Below, in pieces: positions 1-7,865 of a DNA stretch of 7,994 bases. The stretch's first letter is position 1. Every line of letters begins with the position of its first letter. A model generated the notes under the pieces. The model was not told the origin of the DNA. It searched no databases and saw only the letters and a list, made by a program, of their open reading frames with translations. Location: positions 1-7,994 of the forward strand of contig QJWD01000022.1 in assembly GCA_003235465.1 (NCBI GenBank), written 5' to 3'. Both the position numbers and the translations under genes were made by a program. The DNA comes from Nitrospirota bacterium. Its GTDB lineage: Bacteria > Nitrospinota > Nitrospinia > Nitrospinales > VA-1.

Positions 1-80
1 TCGGATTGATGTTACCCGATGCCGTGCCATGTGAAAAGCCCTGCCTCGGTTCGGCATGAAAAAAAAGCTTTGGATATACC

Positions 81-97
81 GTAAATTGTTGTAAATT
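81..97 (+). repeat. Two direct GTAAATT repeats, ten bases apart
   Basis: GTAAATT occurs at 81-87 and 91-97. The ten-base period puts both copies on the same face of the helix, as for tandem binding of a regulator. They sit just after the weak promoter-like sequence of tamA. The copies are short and AT-rich, so chance is possible. Confidence 0.3.
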
Positions 98-185
98 CAT
101 GACATATTTCATTCATGCCGCCGCAGAAACCGGCTCCGGCGAAAGACTGGGCATTGGCCTTTGCCCTTTCGCCTACGGCTGTTCA

Positions 186-210
186 CCCCTTATCGGAAGG
201 CCGATAGGGG
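186..210 (+). other. Bulged hairpin in the tamA leader
   Basis: CCCC (186-189), a bulged T, and TATCGG (191-196) pair with CCGATA (201-206) and GGGG (207-210) around the four-base loop AAGG, giving ten base pairs. It ends 26 bases before the preferred tamA ATG. It lacks a following T-run, so it is not an obvious terminator. It may be a leader structure affecting translation, a protein-binding site, or a leftover of an upstream unit. Confidence 0.45.
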
Positions 211-236
211 AAACGGTAATTCGCTCAGTGCCATTT

Positions 237-2099
237 ATGGTTCGTAAATTCACCGCACTCGCCAAGGCTTTCGCCGCGCTCAGTTTCCTCTTGGGCGCTG
301 CCGGCCTGTTGCTTCCCGCCGGGCCCGCCTGGGCGGCGGTTCCTTACAGCGTCGAGTTCAGCGAGACTCCCGACCTGAAAGCGGCGGTGGTGGATACGAT
401 GAAGGCTTCGTCCAACCTGTTCCAGCTCAAGGACAAGCCGCCGTCGAGCCCCGCCGGCCTTCTCCGCCGCGCGCTCAGCGACCGCGAGCGGCTCATGGAC
501 GTGCTCAAATCCCACGGCTATTTCCAGGGCAAGGTGGACGTAAACGTAGACGGCGTGCCGCTCGACAAAGTGGAAGCGGAGGCGCTGCGCGAAAAGGAAT
601 CGGTGAAGGTGGTCCTCGCCGCCGTTCCGGGGCGCCTGTACACCATCGGCGCGGTGAGCCTGAACGGGCTTGACTCCACCCGCGCGGCGGGCATGGCCTT
701 CCCCCTGGAGGCGGGCGCGCCTGCCACCGGCGCCGCCATCGTCGAGGCCGAGAGCGACCTGATAGCGAAGCTCAGCCTCGAGGGCTACCCCTACGCCGAG
801 ATGCAGGCGCGCACCCTTCGCCTCGATCACGAGCAAGGCCGCCTGAACGTCCTGGAAACCGTCGACCCCGGCCCCTGGGTGACGCTCGGCTACATGGAAG
901 CCAACGGCAACGAGTTCATCGAATCCGATTTCATCGCCCTGCATCAGACGTGGGTTCCCGGCGACGCCTACAACCCGAGGACGCTGGAGCGGCTGCGCAA
1001 GGAGCTGTCGCAGCTCGAGGTGTTTTCCTCGGTCAAGGTGCGAATCGAGGAGAAGCCCGACGAGGAGGTCGCCGACGGCGAGGCCATGGATGTGCTCGTC
1101 GACGTGGAGGAGAAAAAGCAGCGCTTCATCGGCTTCGGCACCGACTACTCCACCACCGAGGGCGTCGGCGTCAACGCGTTCTGGGGCCATCGCAACCTGT
1201 TCGGCCGGGCCGAGCGCCTGAAAGTCTCGGCGCGCGTCGGCCGGTTGATCGAGAACGACCTCGACAACCTCGACACCAGCCTCAAGGCCAACCTGCGCAA
1301 GCCGCACTTTCTGATGAAAGACCTTTCTCTCCTGGTGGAGGGCGGTTTGATCGAAGAACATCCGGAAGCGTTCGACCGCAAGGCAGTGACCACCGGGCTC
1401 GGGCTGGAGCGCAAGATGAGCCGGACGCTGGCGCTGGGCGCGGGCGTCAGCTCGGAATATTCGGACATCACCGACAACAACGGCGACCGCGAAGAGTTCT
1501 TTCTCGTCGGCTTTCCGGTCAACCTGCGGCACGACACCACCGACAACCTGCTCGACCCGCATCGCGGCCTGCGCAACGAGATCAACGTCACGCCTTACAT
1601 GCCGCTCATCGGCGAAAGCGATATGTTCACGGCGGCGAAATGGGTGAGCCGGGCGTACTACGACGTGCTGGATGACGGCGCGTTCGTCCTCGCGGGACGG
1701 GTGGCCCTGGGCAGCCTGTTTGGCGAAGAAACGGAGAGAATCCCATCCAACAAGCGCTTCTTCGCCGGCGGCGGCGGCTCGGTGCGCGGTTACGCGTTTC
1801 AGAACGTCGGCCCGCAGGATGCAAACGGCGACCCCATCGGCGGGCGCAGCCTGGTTGAGCTTGGCCTTGAGCTCAGGCTGCGCTACAAGGACTTCGGCAT
1901 CGTGCCTTTTATCGACGCTGGCAACGTGTTCGATTCCACCCTGCCCCGGTTCGACGAGGACTACCAGTGGGGCGCGGGGCTGGGCCTTCGCTATTACACC
2001 GGCTTCGGGCCCATTCGCGCCGATTTCGCCGTGCCGCTCAACCGGCGTTCGGGCGACGACAAATTCGCCTTCTACATCAGCATCGGCCAATCCTTTTAA
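237..2099 (+). CDS. tamA: TamA, Omp85-family outer-membrane subunit of the translocation and assembly module
   Basis: Outer-membrane partner of TamB; the pair is implicated in inserting some beta-barrel proteins and in lipid transport to the outer membrane. With the ATG at 237 the protein has 620 residues. Residues 1-33 form a clear signal peptide: basic MVRK, a hydrophobic core, and a cleavage site AWA|AVP. Three POTRA-type domains follow at roughly 35-110, 131-205 (opening PGRLYTIGAVSLNGL) and 212-275 (ending in VFSSVKVRIEE). The barrel runs from about 297 (FIGFGTDYS) to the C-terminus. The loop-6 signature VRGY lies at 516-519 after a glycine run, and the chain ends in FYISIGQSF, a beta-barrel signal with terminal Phe. 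The frame stays open upstream to an ATG at 99, but that start would bury the signal peptide behind 46 residues unlike any export signal, so 237 is preferred. No strong ribosome binding site precedes either start. The length is close to E. coli TamA (about 577). BamA is less likely because there are three rather than five POTRA domains and tamB follows directly. Confidence 0.93.
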   Translation: MVRKFTALAKAFAALSFLLGAAGLLLPAGPAWAAVPYSVEFSETPDLKAAVVDTMKASSNLFQLKDKPPSSPAGLLRRALSDRERLMDVLKSHGYFQGKVDVNVDGVPLDKVEAEALREKESVKVVLAAVPGRLYTIGAVSLNGLDSTRAAGMAFPLEAGAPATGAAIVEAESDLIAKLSLEGYPYAEMQARTLRLDHEQGRLNVLETVDPGPWVTLGYMEANGNEFIESDFIALHQTWVPGDAYNPRTLERLRKELSQLEVFSSVKVRIEEKPDEEVADGEAMDVLVDVEEKKQRFIGFGTDYSTTEGVGVNAFWGHRNLFGRAERLKVSARVGRLIENDLDNLDTSLKANLRKPHFLMKDLSLLVEGGLIEEHPEAFDRKAVTTGLGLERKMSRTLALGAGVSSEYSDITDNNGDREEFFLVGFPVNLRHDTTDNLLDPHRGLRNEINVTPYMPLIGESDMFTAAKWVSRAYYDVLDDGAFVLAGRVALGSLFGEETERIPSNKRFFAGGGGSVRGYAFQNVGPQDANGDPIGGRSLVELGLELRLRYKDFGIVPFIDAGNVFDSTLPRFDEDYQWGAGLGLRYYTGFGPIRADFAVPLNRRSGDDKFAFYISIGQSF

Positions 2100-2111
2100 T
2101 CCACGCGGGCG

Positions 2112-5100
2112 ATGAAAAAGCGGCTCAAACAATTCATCCTTATTCTGTTGATCGTGCTCGCGGTGCTGGCGGGCTCGACCGGCCTTGCGTTCCTGTACGC
2201 AAACAGCGACGCGGGCCGCGCCCGGATCGCCCGGCTGCTCGAGGACAATTTGAGCGGCGGCGGCGCCCGCGTTGAGATACAGGCGGTGGAGGGCAGCCTA
2301 CCGTCGTGGATCGAACTCGTCGGCATTCGCGTGGCCGATAGCCGTGGCGTTTGGCTTTTAGTCGACCGCGCGCGGCTCAAGTGGCGCCCCCTCAGGCTGT
2401 TCGACTCTCTGGTGGCCATCGAGGAACTGTCGGCGGACACGGTGAATGTGGCGCGAAAGCCGGAAGCAAGCGACGAACCGGGCAAGCGCCCGGCCCCGGG
2501 TGGCGCGGGCGGCCCGCCGCCGGTGCCGTTCGCCGTATCCGTCGATCGCTTTGGCGCAACGCGCGTGCACCTCGGCGAAAGCCTGCTCGGCAGCGAGGCG
2601 GTGTTTTCCGTCGATGGCACAGCCACGCTCAAAAAGTTGGGCGAACAGCTCGACCTCAGGCTGGACGTCAGGCGCATCGATGACACACCCGGTTCACTAA
2701 ACGCCCTCGCCGCCTACCATCCGGCAAGCCGCGTTCTCACCCTGGATATTCGGGCGCACGAGCCGCCCGGCGGCCTCGCCGTTAGAACGGCGGGCGTGCC
2801 CGGCCATCCGGAGCTTTCCCTTTCGCTCGCCGGCCGTGGGCCGATCGAGGACTGGGCGGCAAAATTAAAACTCCACGCCGGCGACGACCTCGACGTGGCG
2901 GGAGAAATGAAAATCCGGGAAAGCGCGCCGGGCCGCTTCACCCTGGACGGCGCGTTTGTGAACAACGTCCAGGCGCTTCTCGCGGATGAGCTCAAACCTC
3001 TCGCGGGCCGCGCCGCCAGGCTCGAATTTCTTTTGAGCGGCGGCTCGGGCGAGCCCATTGTGATCGAGCGGTTCAACCTCGCGGCCCCCGGCGGGGAAGC
3101 GCGGCTCGGCGGCCAGATCGCGCCGGACATGGAAACCCTCGACCTCACCTTCAATGCCATGGCGGGGCCGGCGGATCTTTTCTCCCCCTGGCTTGCGGGT
3201 GCAAGCTGGAAGACGCTGAGCGCCAAGGGGGCGCTTGTAGGCAACACCGACCGCCCTGAGACCACGGTGAACCTCTTGGTTGAAAATTTCGCCGGTTTCG
3301 ACCACCGGTTCGGACGCGCCGACATCAACCTCTCCGCCGCGCCCGAGAGCAGGAAAGACCCCGCCGGGGCGATGCGCGTTTCGGCAAGCGGGGCGCTGAT
3401 GAATTTGTCCGGCGCCGATCCCGAGATCGCCCGTTTCGCCGGCGAGCGGGTGGACCTCGCGCTCAAGGGCCGCGTGCTTGCGCGCGAGAAGCGCATCGAC
3501 ATCCAGTCCGCCACCGTTCGGGCGGCGCTCGGCGAGCTTGCTTTCCTGGACACCGAGGCGCGGCACTGGGGCAAAGCACTCGACCTCAAGGCGCGAATCA
3601 TCGTGCCCAACCTTGGACCCCTTTCCAGCCTGGCGGGGCAGCCGCTCGCAGGCGGCCTGAGCGCAGAACTCGAGGGACAGGTTGTAAAGTTCGGCGAGAG
3701 CGGCGAGGGAAAGGCCGTGATCGTCACCGACGGTCTTAAAACCGGCATCGCCACCGCCGACGCGCTTCTTAGCGCCACCACCCGGCTTTCGCTTGCCGGC
3801 GGCATCGACGCCAGGCACAAGATGAAGGTCGACAAGTTTCTGCTCGAAGCGCCGGGGCTTCAAGCCTCGGCCCGGGGCGCACTTGAGCCGGACGAGTCGA
3901 TCAGCGGCGAGTGGTCGGTTACGCTTAAGGAAATCGCCACGGTGGCGAAAGCGCTGGCGGTGCCGCTCAAGGGAGACATCGAGGCGAAGGGAGGCGTCTT
4001 GGGCTCCCTCGCCGCGCCCCGCGTGAGCGCGCGGGCGGCGTCTCAAGCGCTGTCGTTTCAGGACATCGACATCACCGGCCTGCATGCGGATTTCAATATC
4101 GCCGACGCGATCAAACTGACCGAGGCCGAGGGCCGAATCGAGGCCGCGCGCGTTGCAACCCCGGACGCGGCGCTCTCCGCCGTCAAGCTCGACCTCGCGG
4201 CCGGAAATTTAACCGGCAACCCGAGCGGGCGCGTGGCGGCGGATGTGACACTCAACGAATGGCCCGTTCTGGCTTCGACGAATTTCAAGATGAACGACGG
4301 CAACCGCCTGGCTCTCGACCGCCTGGACGTGGTGGCGCTCGGCGCGCACGTCGCCGGAGCCCTGGATGTAGCGCTGGACAACAACACGGCAAGCGGCACG
4401 CTGAACGGCGAGATCATCGATACCGCTCTCCTCTCCCGCCTGATCGATCAAAACCTCGACGGGACGTTCCGGTTCAAGGTGGTTCTCGCGAACCCGAACC
4501 GGCAGGATGTCACCCTGAGAGCCCAGGCGAAGGACATCCGGCTCGACCGGGGCGAGACGCTTGCCGTCGCCTCCGCCCGCCTGAACGCCCTGGTGACGGA
4601 TGCCATGAACAAGCCGGGCATCGAGGCGGCGCTCGAAGCGGGCGGCCTGGCCGCACCCGGCGCGGAGGTTAGCACGCTTGCACTTTCGGCAACCGGGAGC
4701 GCGGAGAAGCTCGCCTACACCCTCAAAGCCGAGGGGCGGGTTCAGCAAATACAAAAGGCCGTGTTCATCGAATCCACCGGCGAGGCTACGGCCCTTGAGG
4801 ACGTAAAGCGCCTGCTCGTTCGCACGCTGTCCGGCAAGCTGGGGGAGACGCCGTTCAAGCTGACCCGCCCGGCGACGCTTGCCACAAGCGGCCGGGAAAA
4901 CACGATCAAGGACTTCGAACTGCTTCTCGATAAAGACAGCCGCCTGAGCGCGGACGCCACGCTGGCCGGGGAAACCCTGTCGGCACGAGCGCGCGTTCAA
5001 AAACTGCCGCTTTCCCTGCTGCGTCTCATCGGCCAGGAACCGCCGGTCTCGGGCCTGCTGGAAGGCGCGCTGGATGTCGCGGGGACGCGGGCGGCTCCCG

Positions 5101-6614
5101 ACGCCAAGCTCAATCTCACGCTGGCGAACATCGATTTCGGCAAGGAGGCCGCCGTCCTTGGCGCGGGCGAAGCCACGCTCAGGGGCCGGCTTAAGAACAA
5201 GGACGCGGCGTTCACCGGCCGCTTCGAGCAAGCCGGCGTGGGCTATGTGGACTTCGAGGCGAGCCTGCCTGTCGACCTGACGCTGGCAGCGCCGGTCTCC
5301 GATGCGACGCCGCTCGACGGCGAGGCAAAGGGAATCATCGATCTCGATTTTTTAAACCAAAAGGTGCTGAGCGATGTGCACAACCTGAAGGGCAAGTTCG
5401 ACCTCGATGCGAAGCTGGGCGGCACGCTGAAGGCGGCGCGCGTGACCGGCAGCGCCACCCTTTCCGGGGGCTCCTATGAGAACCTGAACTACGGCACCCT
5501 GCTCGACCTCATCGAGCTTCGCATCGAAGCGGACGACGAGCACATCCACCTTCCCCTGTTCAAGGCCGCCACACCCGAGGGCGGCAGCCTCACAGGCAGC
5601 GGCGATTTGAAATTCACAAGCGGCGACATGCTGGCCGACTTTCACTTTTCATCGAAGAAGGCGCGGCTGGTGGCCATCGATTCCCTGACCGGCTCCGTCA
5701 GCAGCGATCTCGCCTTCACCGGTTCGATGAAGAGCCCGTGGCTCAAGGGATCGATCCTGGTGGACAAGGTGGAGGCGTTCATTCCGGAAAACCTGCCGCC
5801 AAGCGTGGTGCTGCTCGATGTGACCGAAGAGAAAAAAGCGCAGAAAGCCGATGCCTCAAAGAAGGAAGAGGAATCGCCCGCGAGCGGCGAGCCGCCCACC
5901 CTGGTGAACCTGGATCTCGACATCGATGTGCCGGGACGGGTGTACGTGCGCGGCCGCGGCCTCGATACCGAGCTGGAAGGCAAATTCAGAGTGACCGGCA
6001 CGCACGCGGCACCCAACATCGACGGCAACCTGAAGATGCGGCACGGGACGTTGAACGTGCTCAACCGGCAATTCAAATTCAGCCGCGGCCAGGTGGCCTT
6101 CGACGGCGTGCCTAAACAGGAGCCGACGCTCAACTTCAAGGCCGACGCCAAACCCGTTCCCGACGCCAAGATGGCCGTCATGGTGACCGGCCCGGCCTCC
6201 AAACCGGCGATCTCGCTCTGGTCGGAACCGGTGATGCCGCAGGACGAAATTCTCTCGCGCATCCTGTTCGGCAAGAGCGCCGGCGCGATCTCGGCCATCG
6301 AGGCGGTGGAGCTTGCCGCCTCGCTCGCCACGCTCTCCGGCGCCTCGTCCGGCCCCGGGGTGATGGACAAGGTGCGGCGCTCCCTCGGCCTCGACACACT
6401 CAAGTTCAGCGGCGGCGAGGAGGGCGCGGGGCCGGGCGTCGAGGCGGGGCGCTATATAGCCGAGGGCGTCTACCTCGGCGTCGAGCAGGGGCTCGACTCG
6501 GAGGCGAGCCGCGCCACCATCGAAGTCGAAGTCACGCCCAACATCACTTTGGAAAGCGACATCGGCGCCGACTCGCAGTCGCGCGTCGGCATCAATATGG
6601 AGTGGGATTACTGA
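2112..6614 (+). CDS. tamB: TamB, inner-membrane-anchored AsmA-like/DUF490 subunit of the translocation and assembly module
   Basis: Periplasm-spanning partner of TamA; family structures form a long hydrophobic beta-groove suited to carrying lipid or unfolded strands between membranes. The protein has 1500 residues, longer than E. coli TamB (1259). It begins MKKRLKQF followed by a hydrophobic signal-anchor helix at about 8-29. A Pro/Gly-rich linker lies at 115-140. A long stretch of alternating beta-strand sequence (leader-strand pattern such as LDLRLDVR, ADVTLNEW) with weak AsmA-like repeats fills about 140-1235. A Lys/Glu-rich insert occupies 1238-1263. The C-terminal TamB domain starts near 1264 (LVNLDLDIDVPGRVYVRGRGL) and includes LNRQFKFSRGQVAFDG, SEPVMPQDEILSRILFGKS and a final strand GINMEWDY ending in an aromatic residue. 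The start lies 12 bases after the tamA stop with only a weak GGGCG upstream, so translation may be coupled to tamA. The tamA-tamB order is the standard one for this operon. Confidence 0.95.
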   Translation: MKKRLKQFILILLIVLAVLAGSTGLAFLYANSDAGRARIARLLEDNLSGGGARVEIQAVEGSLPSWIELVGIRVADSRGVWLLVDRARLKWRPLRLFDSLVAIEELSADTVNVARKPEASDEPGKRPAPGGAGGPPPVPFAVSVDRFGATRVHLGESLLGSEAVFSVDGTATLKKLGEQLDLRLDVRRIDDTPGSLNALAAYHPASRVLTLDIRAHEPPGGLAVRTAGVPGHPELSLSLAGRGPIEDWAAKLKLHAGDDLDVAGEMKIRESAPGRFTLDGAFVNNVQALLADELKPLAGRAARLEFLLSGGSGEPIVIERFNLAAPGGEARLGGQIAPDMETLDLTFNAMAGPADLFSPWLAGASWKTLSAKGALVGNTDRPETTVNLLVENFAGFDHRFGRADINLSAAPESRKDPAGAMRVSASGALMNLSGADPEIARFAGERVDLALKGRVLAREKRIDIQSATVRAALGELAFLDTEARHWGKALDLKARIIVPNLGPLSSLAGQPLAGGLSAELEGQVVKFGESGEGKAVIVTDGLKTGIATADALLSATTRLSLAGGIDARHKMKVDKFLLEAPGLQASARGALEPDESISGEWSVTLKEIATVAKALAVPLKGDIEAKGGVLGSLAAPRVSARAASQALSFQDIDITGLHADFNIADAIKLTEAEGRIEAARVATPDAALSAVKLDLAAGNLTGNPSGRVAADVTLNEWPVLASTNFKMNDGNRLALDRLDVVALGAHVAGALDVALDNNTASGTLNGEIIDTALLSRLIDQNLDGTFRFKVVLANPNRQDVTLRAQAKDIRLDRGETLAVASARLNALVTDAMNKPGIEAALEAGGLAAPGAEVSTLALSATGSAEKLAYTLKAEGRVQQIQKAVFIESTGEATALEDVKRLLVRTLSGKLGETPFKLTRPATLATSGRENTIKDFELLLDKDSRLSADATLAGETLSARARVQKLPLSLLRLIGQEPPVSGLLEGALDVAGTRAAPDAKLNLTLANIDFGKEAAVLGAGEATLRGRLKNKDAAFTGRFEQAGVGYVDFEASLPVDLTLAAPVSDATPLDGEAKGIIDLDFLNQKVLSDVHNLKGKFDLDAKLGGTLKAARVTGSATLSGGSYENLNYGTLLDLIELRIEADDEHIHLPLFKAATPEGGSLTGSGDLKFTSGDMLADFHFSSKKARLVAIDSLTGSVSSDLAFTGSMKSPWLKGSILVDKVEAFIPENLPPSVVLLDVTEEKKAQKADASKKEEESPASGEPPTLVNLDLDIDVPGRVYVRGRGLDTELEGKFRVTGTHAAPNIDGNLKMRHGTLNVLNRQFKFSRGQVAFDGVPKQEPTLNFKADAKPVPDAKMAVMVTGPASKPAISLWSEPVMPQDEILSRILFGKSAGAISAIEAVELAASLATLSGASSGPGVMDKVRRSLGLDTLKFSGGEEGAGPGVEAGRYIAEGVYLGVEQGLDSEASRATIEVEVTPNITLESDIGADSQSRVGINMEWDY

Positions 6615-6622
6615 AGAGAGCC

Positions 6623-6645
6623 GGAGGCGCGGGCCCACGCCCTCC
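6623..6645. terminator. GC-rich stem-loop between convergent tamB and sqr, candidate bidirectional terminator
   Basis: GGAGGCG (6623-6629) can pair with CGCCCTCC (6638-6645) with one bulged C, around an eight-base loop CGGGCCCA. It lies nine bases after the tamB stop and 23 bases beyond the sqr stop, where both transcripts should end. There is no T-tract on either side, so it is not a textbook intrinsic terminator; it could act with Rho or as a 3'-end stabiliser. Confidence 0.45.
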
Positions 6646-6668
6646 CGCGGGATTTCAAGGACGGCGTT

Positions 6669-7862
6669 TCACGCCCGGCCCTTCAGCATGCCGTGCCAGT
6701 AGAGGACGGGCAGCAGGTAGCGCTTTAGCAGGTACATGCTCCGCCGCTCCTTACTCTGGTCGAAGGGAAACGTTTCCACCGGGCGGCCCTCGTAATCGAA
6801 CTCGGCGAGCACCAGCCGGCCGTAACCCGTCACCAGCGGGCAGGAGGTGTAACCGTCGTACGCGGCTCGAAGCGCCTCCCCCGCCCTCAGCGAGAGCAGG
6901 TTTGTTACGAGCACCGGCGCCTGCTTTCTCACCGCGGCGCCGGTTTTGGCGGTGGGCAGGCTGCTCGCATCGCCCAGGGAAAAAATGTTTGCGTATCTTG
7001 TATGCTGCAGGGTGGCCGGGTCGACATCCACCCAGCCCTCGGCGTTCGCAAGCGGGCTCTGCTTGATAACATCCGGCGCGCTCTGCGGCGGCGTGACGTG
7101 GAGCAGATCGTAGGGCAGCGGTTCCATCTCTCCGCTGTCCAGGTTCCTGAACAGCGCGATCTTGTTCGCCGCGTCGATTTCGACCAGGTCGCGGCGAAAG
7201 CGGGTCTTGATGTTGCGCTCCTCGACCAGACGGTTGAGGGTTTTGGCGTAATGGGGCACGCCGAAGATGCCCGGCCTGGCGGAAACGAACCATACGTCGG
7301 CATCCCCTCTACGGCCCGTCAGCCTGAGATAGTGATCGGCCAGCCACATGATCTTCTGCGGCGCGCCGCCGCATTTGGTCTCGGTGTTGGGGAAGGTGAA
7401 GATCGCGTTGCCCCGCCTTAGCCCACGCAGGAACTCCCAGGTCGTGTCCACAACCTCGTAGGCGAAATTGCTGCATACGCCGTTCTTGCCGATGCTTTCC
7501 CTAAGACCTTTCACCCGCTCCCAGTCAATCTGAATGCCCATCGCGACGACCAGGTAGTCGTAACCGATGCGCCGCCCCTGGCGGGTGGAGACGGCGTTTT
7601 CCTCGGGATGAAACGCCGACACAGCATCGCGAATCCACTCTGCGCCACGCGGAATGACCGATTGCTCGGGGCGCGCGGTTTCCTCCTTTTTGACTTCACC
7701 CGCCCCCACCAGCGTCCACAGCGGCTGGTAATAATGTTTGTCCGACGGTTCGACGATGGCAAGCGAGGCCTTACCGCATTTTCTGAGGATGCGGCTCGCC
7801 ACGGTGATGCCCGCCGTGCCGCCGCCCACAATCACGAATTCATAATGAGGCTGTTCGCCCAC
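6669..7862 (-). CDS. sqr: Type II sulfide:quinone oxidoreductase (SQRDL/SQOR-like flavoprotein)
   Basis: Oxidises sulfide to sulfane sulfur and passes two electrons through FAD to ubiquinone, at the cytoplasmic face of the inner membrane. Numbering from the GTG at 7862 (397 residues): the FAD dinucleotide fold HYEFVIVGGGTAG at 6-18, with acidic Glu38 ending strand 2; the second FAD region YLVVAMGIQID at 103-113; HVTPPQSAPDV at 255-265; and the C-terminal FAD motif FSLGDAS with Asp298. The redox cysteine pair is Cys164 (TKCGGAPQKI) and Cys341 (TSCPLVTGY), matching the two catalytic cysteines of human SQOR in context and almost in spacing. Lys170 and Lys380 sit where the human enzyme has its active-site lysines. 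FPFDQSKER at 365-373 is also typical of the type II class. There is no transmembrane helix; the tail YLLPVLYWHGMLKGRA probably forms the membrane-surface segment. It stops shortly after the region shared with the longer mitochondrial C-terminus. GTG at 7862 is chosen because AGGGAG lies six bases upstream; an in-frame TTG at 7889 or GTG at 7883 is possible, with a stop just before the TTG. It is convergent to tamB. Confidence 0.93.
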   Translation of the reverse strand: MGEQPHYEFVIVGGGTAGITVASRILRKCGKASLAIVEPSDKHYYQPLWTLVGAGEVKKEETARPEQSVIPRGAEWIRDAVSAFHPEENAVSTRQGRRIGYDYLVVAMGIQIDWERVKGLRESIGKNGVCSNFAYEVVDTTWEFLRGLRRGNAIFTFPNTETKCGGAPQKIMWLADHYLRLTGRRGDADVWFVSARPGIFGVPHYAKTLNRLVEERNIKTRFRRDLVEIDAANKIALFRNLDSGEMEPLPYDLLHVTPPQSAPDVIKQSPLANAEGWVDVDPATLQHTRYANIFSLGDASSLPTAKTGAAVRKQAPVLVTNLLSLRAGEALRAAYDGYTSCPLVTGYGRLVLAEFDYEGRPVETFPFDQSKERRSMYLLKRYLLPVLYWHGMLKGRA

Positions 7863-7865
7863 GAT

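Larger units (their letters stand above)
1..236 (+). promoter_or_regulatory. Non-coding upstream region of tamA with a weak promoter
   Basis: No convincing gene is seen in these 236 bases. Positions 56-120 are distinctly AT-rich against the rest of the window: a run of eight A (59-66), GATATACC (73-80), and GTAAATT twice (81-87 and 91-97). TTCGGC (50-55) and GATATA (73-78) with 17 bases between them are the best promoter-like pair, but the match is weak. The bulged hairpin lies at 186-210. Confidence 0.35.

Noticed and set aside
1..57. Possible start of a divergent minus-strand gene (ATG at 57 or 30)
   Set aside because: The frame is open to the left edge for only 19 codons. GGCAGGG lies eight bases before the ATG at 30, but ten residues (MARHRVTSIR) give nothing to recognise, so I do not call it.
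19..66. Inverted repeat ATGCCG...CGGCAT followed by an A8 run, as a terminator
   Set aside because: The loop is 27 bases, and the homopolymer is A on the plus strand and lies on the wrong side of the stem for a minus-strand terminator.
950..1675. Plus-strand frame inside tamA with Arg/Gly-rich translation
   Set aside because: This is an out-of-frame shadow of tamA with low-complexity basic composition.
237..2099. BamA instead of TamA
   Set aside because: Only three POTRA-like domains fit between the signal peptide and the barrel, the protein is about 620 residues rather than about 800, and a clear tamB follows 12 bases downstream.
225..2132. A 635-codon open frame on the minus strand covering all of tamA
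   Set aside because: It mirrors tamA codon by codon in GC-rich DNA, where antisense frames often stay open. Its translation is rich in Arg, His, Ala and Val with no recognisable domain, and the plus strand carries a clear Omp85 protein.
2865..4085. Long minus-strand frames within tamB (2714-3835, 2865-4085, 4209-5231, 5642-6403, 5856-6638)
   Set aside because: They overlap each other and tamB, and show Arg/Ala/Ser-rich or His/Val-rich shadow composition with no domains. TamB is continuous and well supported across the whole region.
7002..7421. Plus-strand frame antisense to sqr
   Set aside because: It lies opposite the conserved SQR coding sequence and shows no domain of its own.
6669..7862. 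NADH dehydrogenase type II or flavocytochrome c sulfide dehydrogenase instead of SQR
   Set aside because: The two cysteine contexts KCGGAPQKI and SCPLVTGY with FPFDQSKER are specific to type II SQR. There is no exported signal peptide as in flavocytochrome c.
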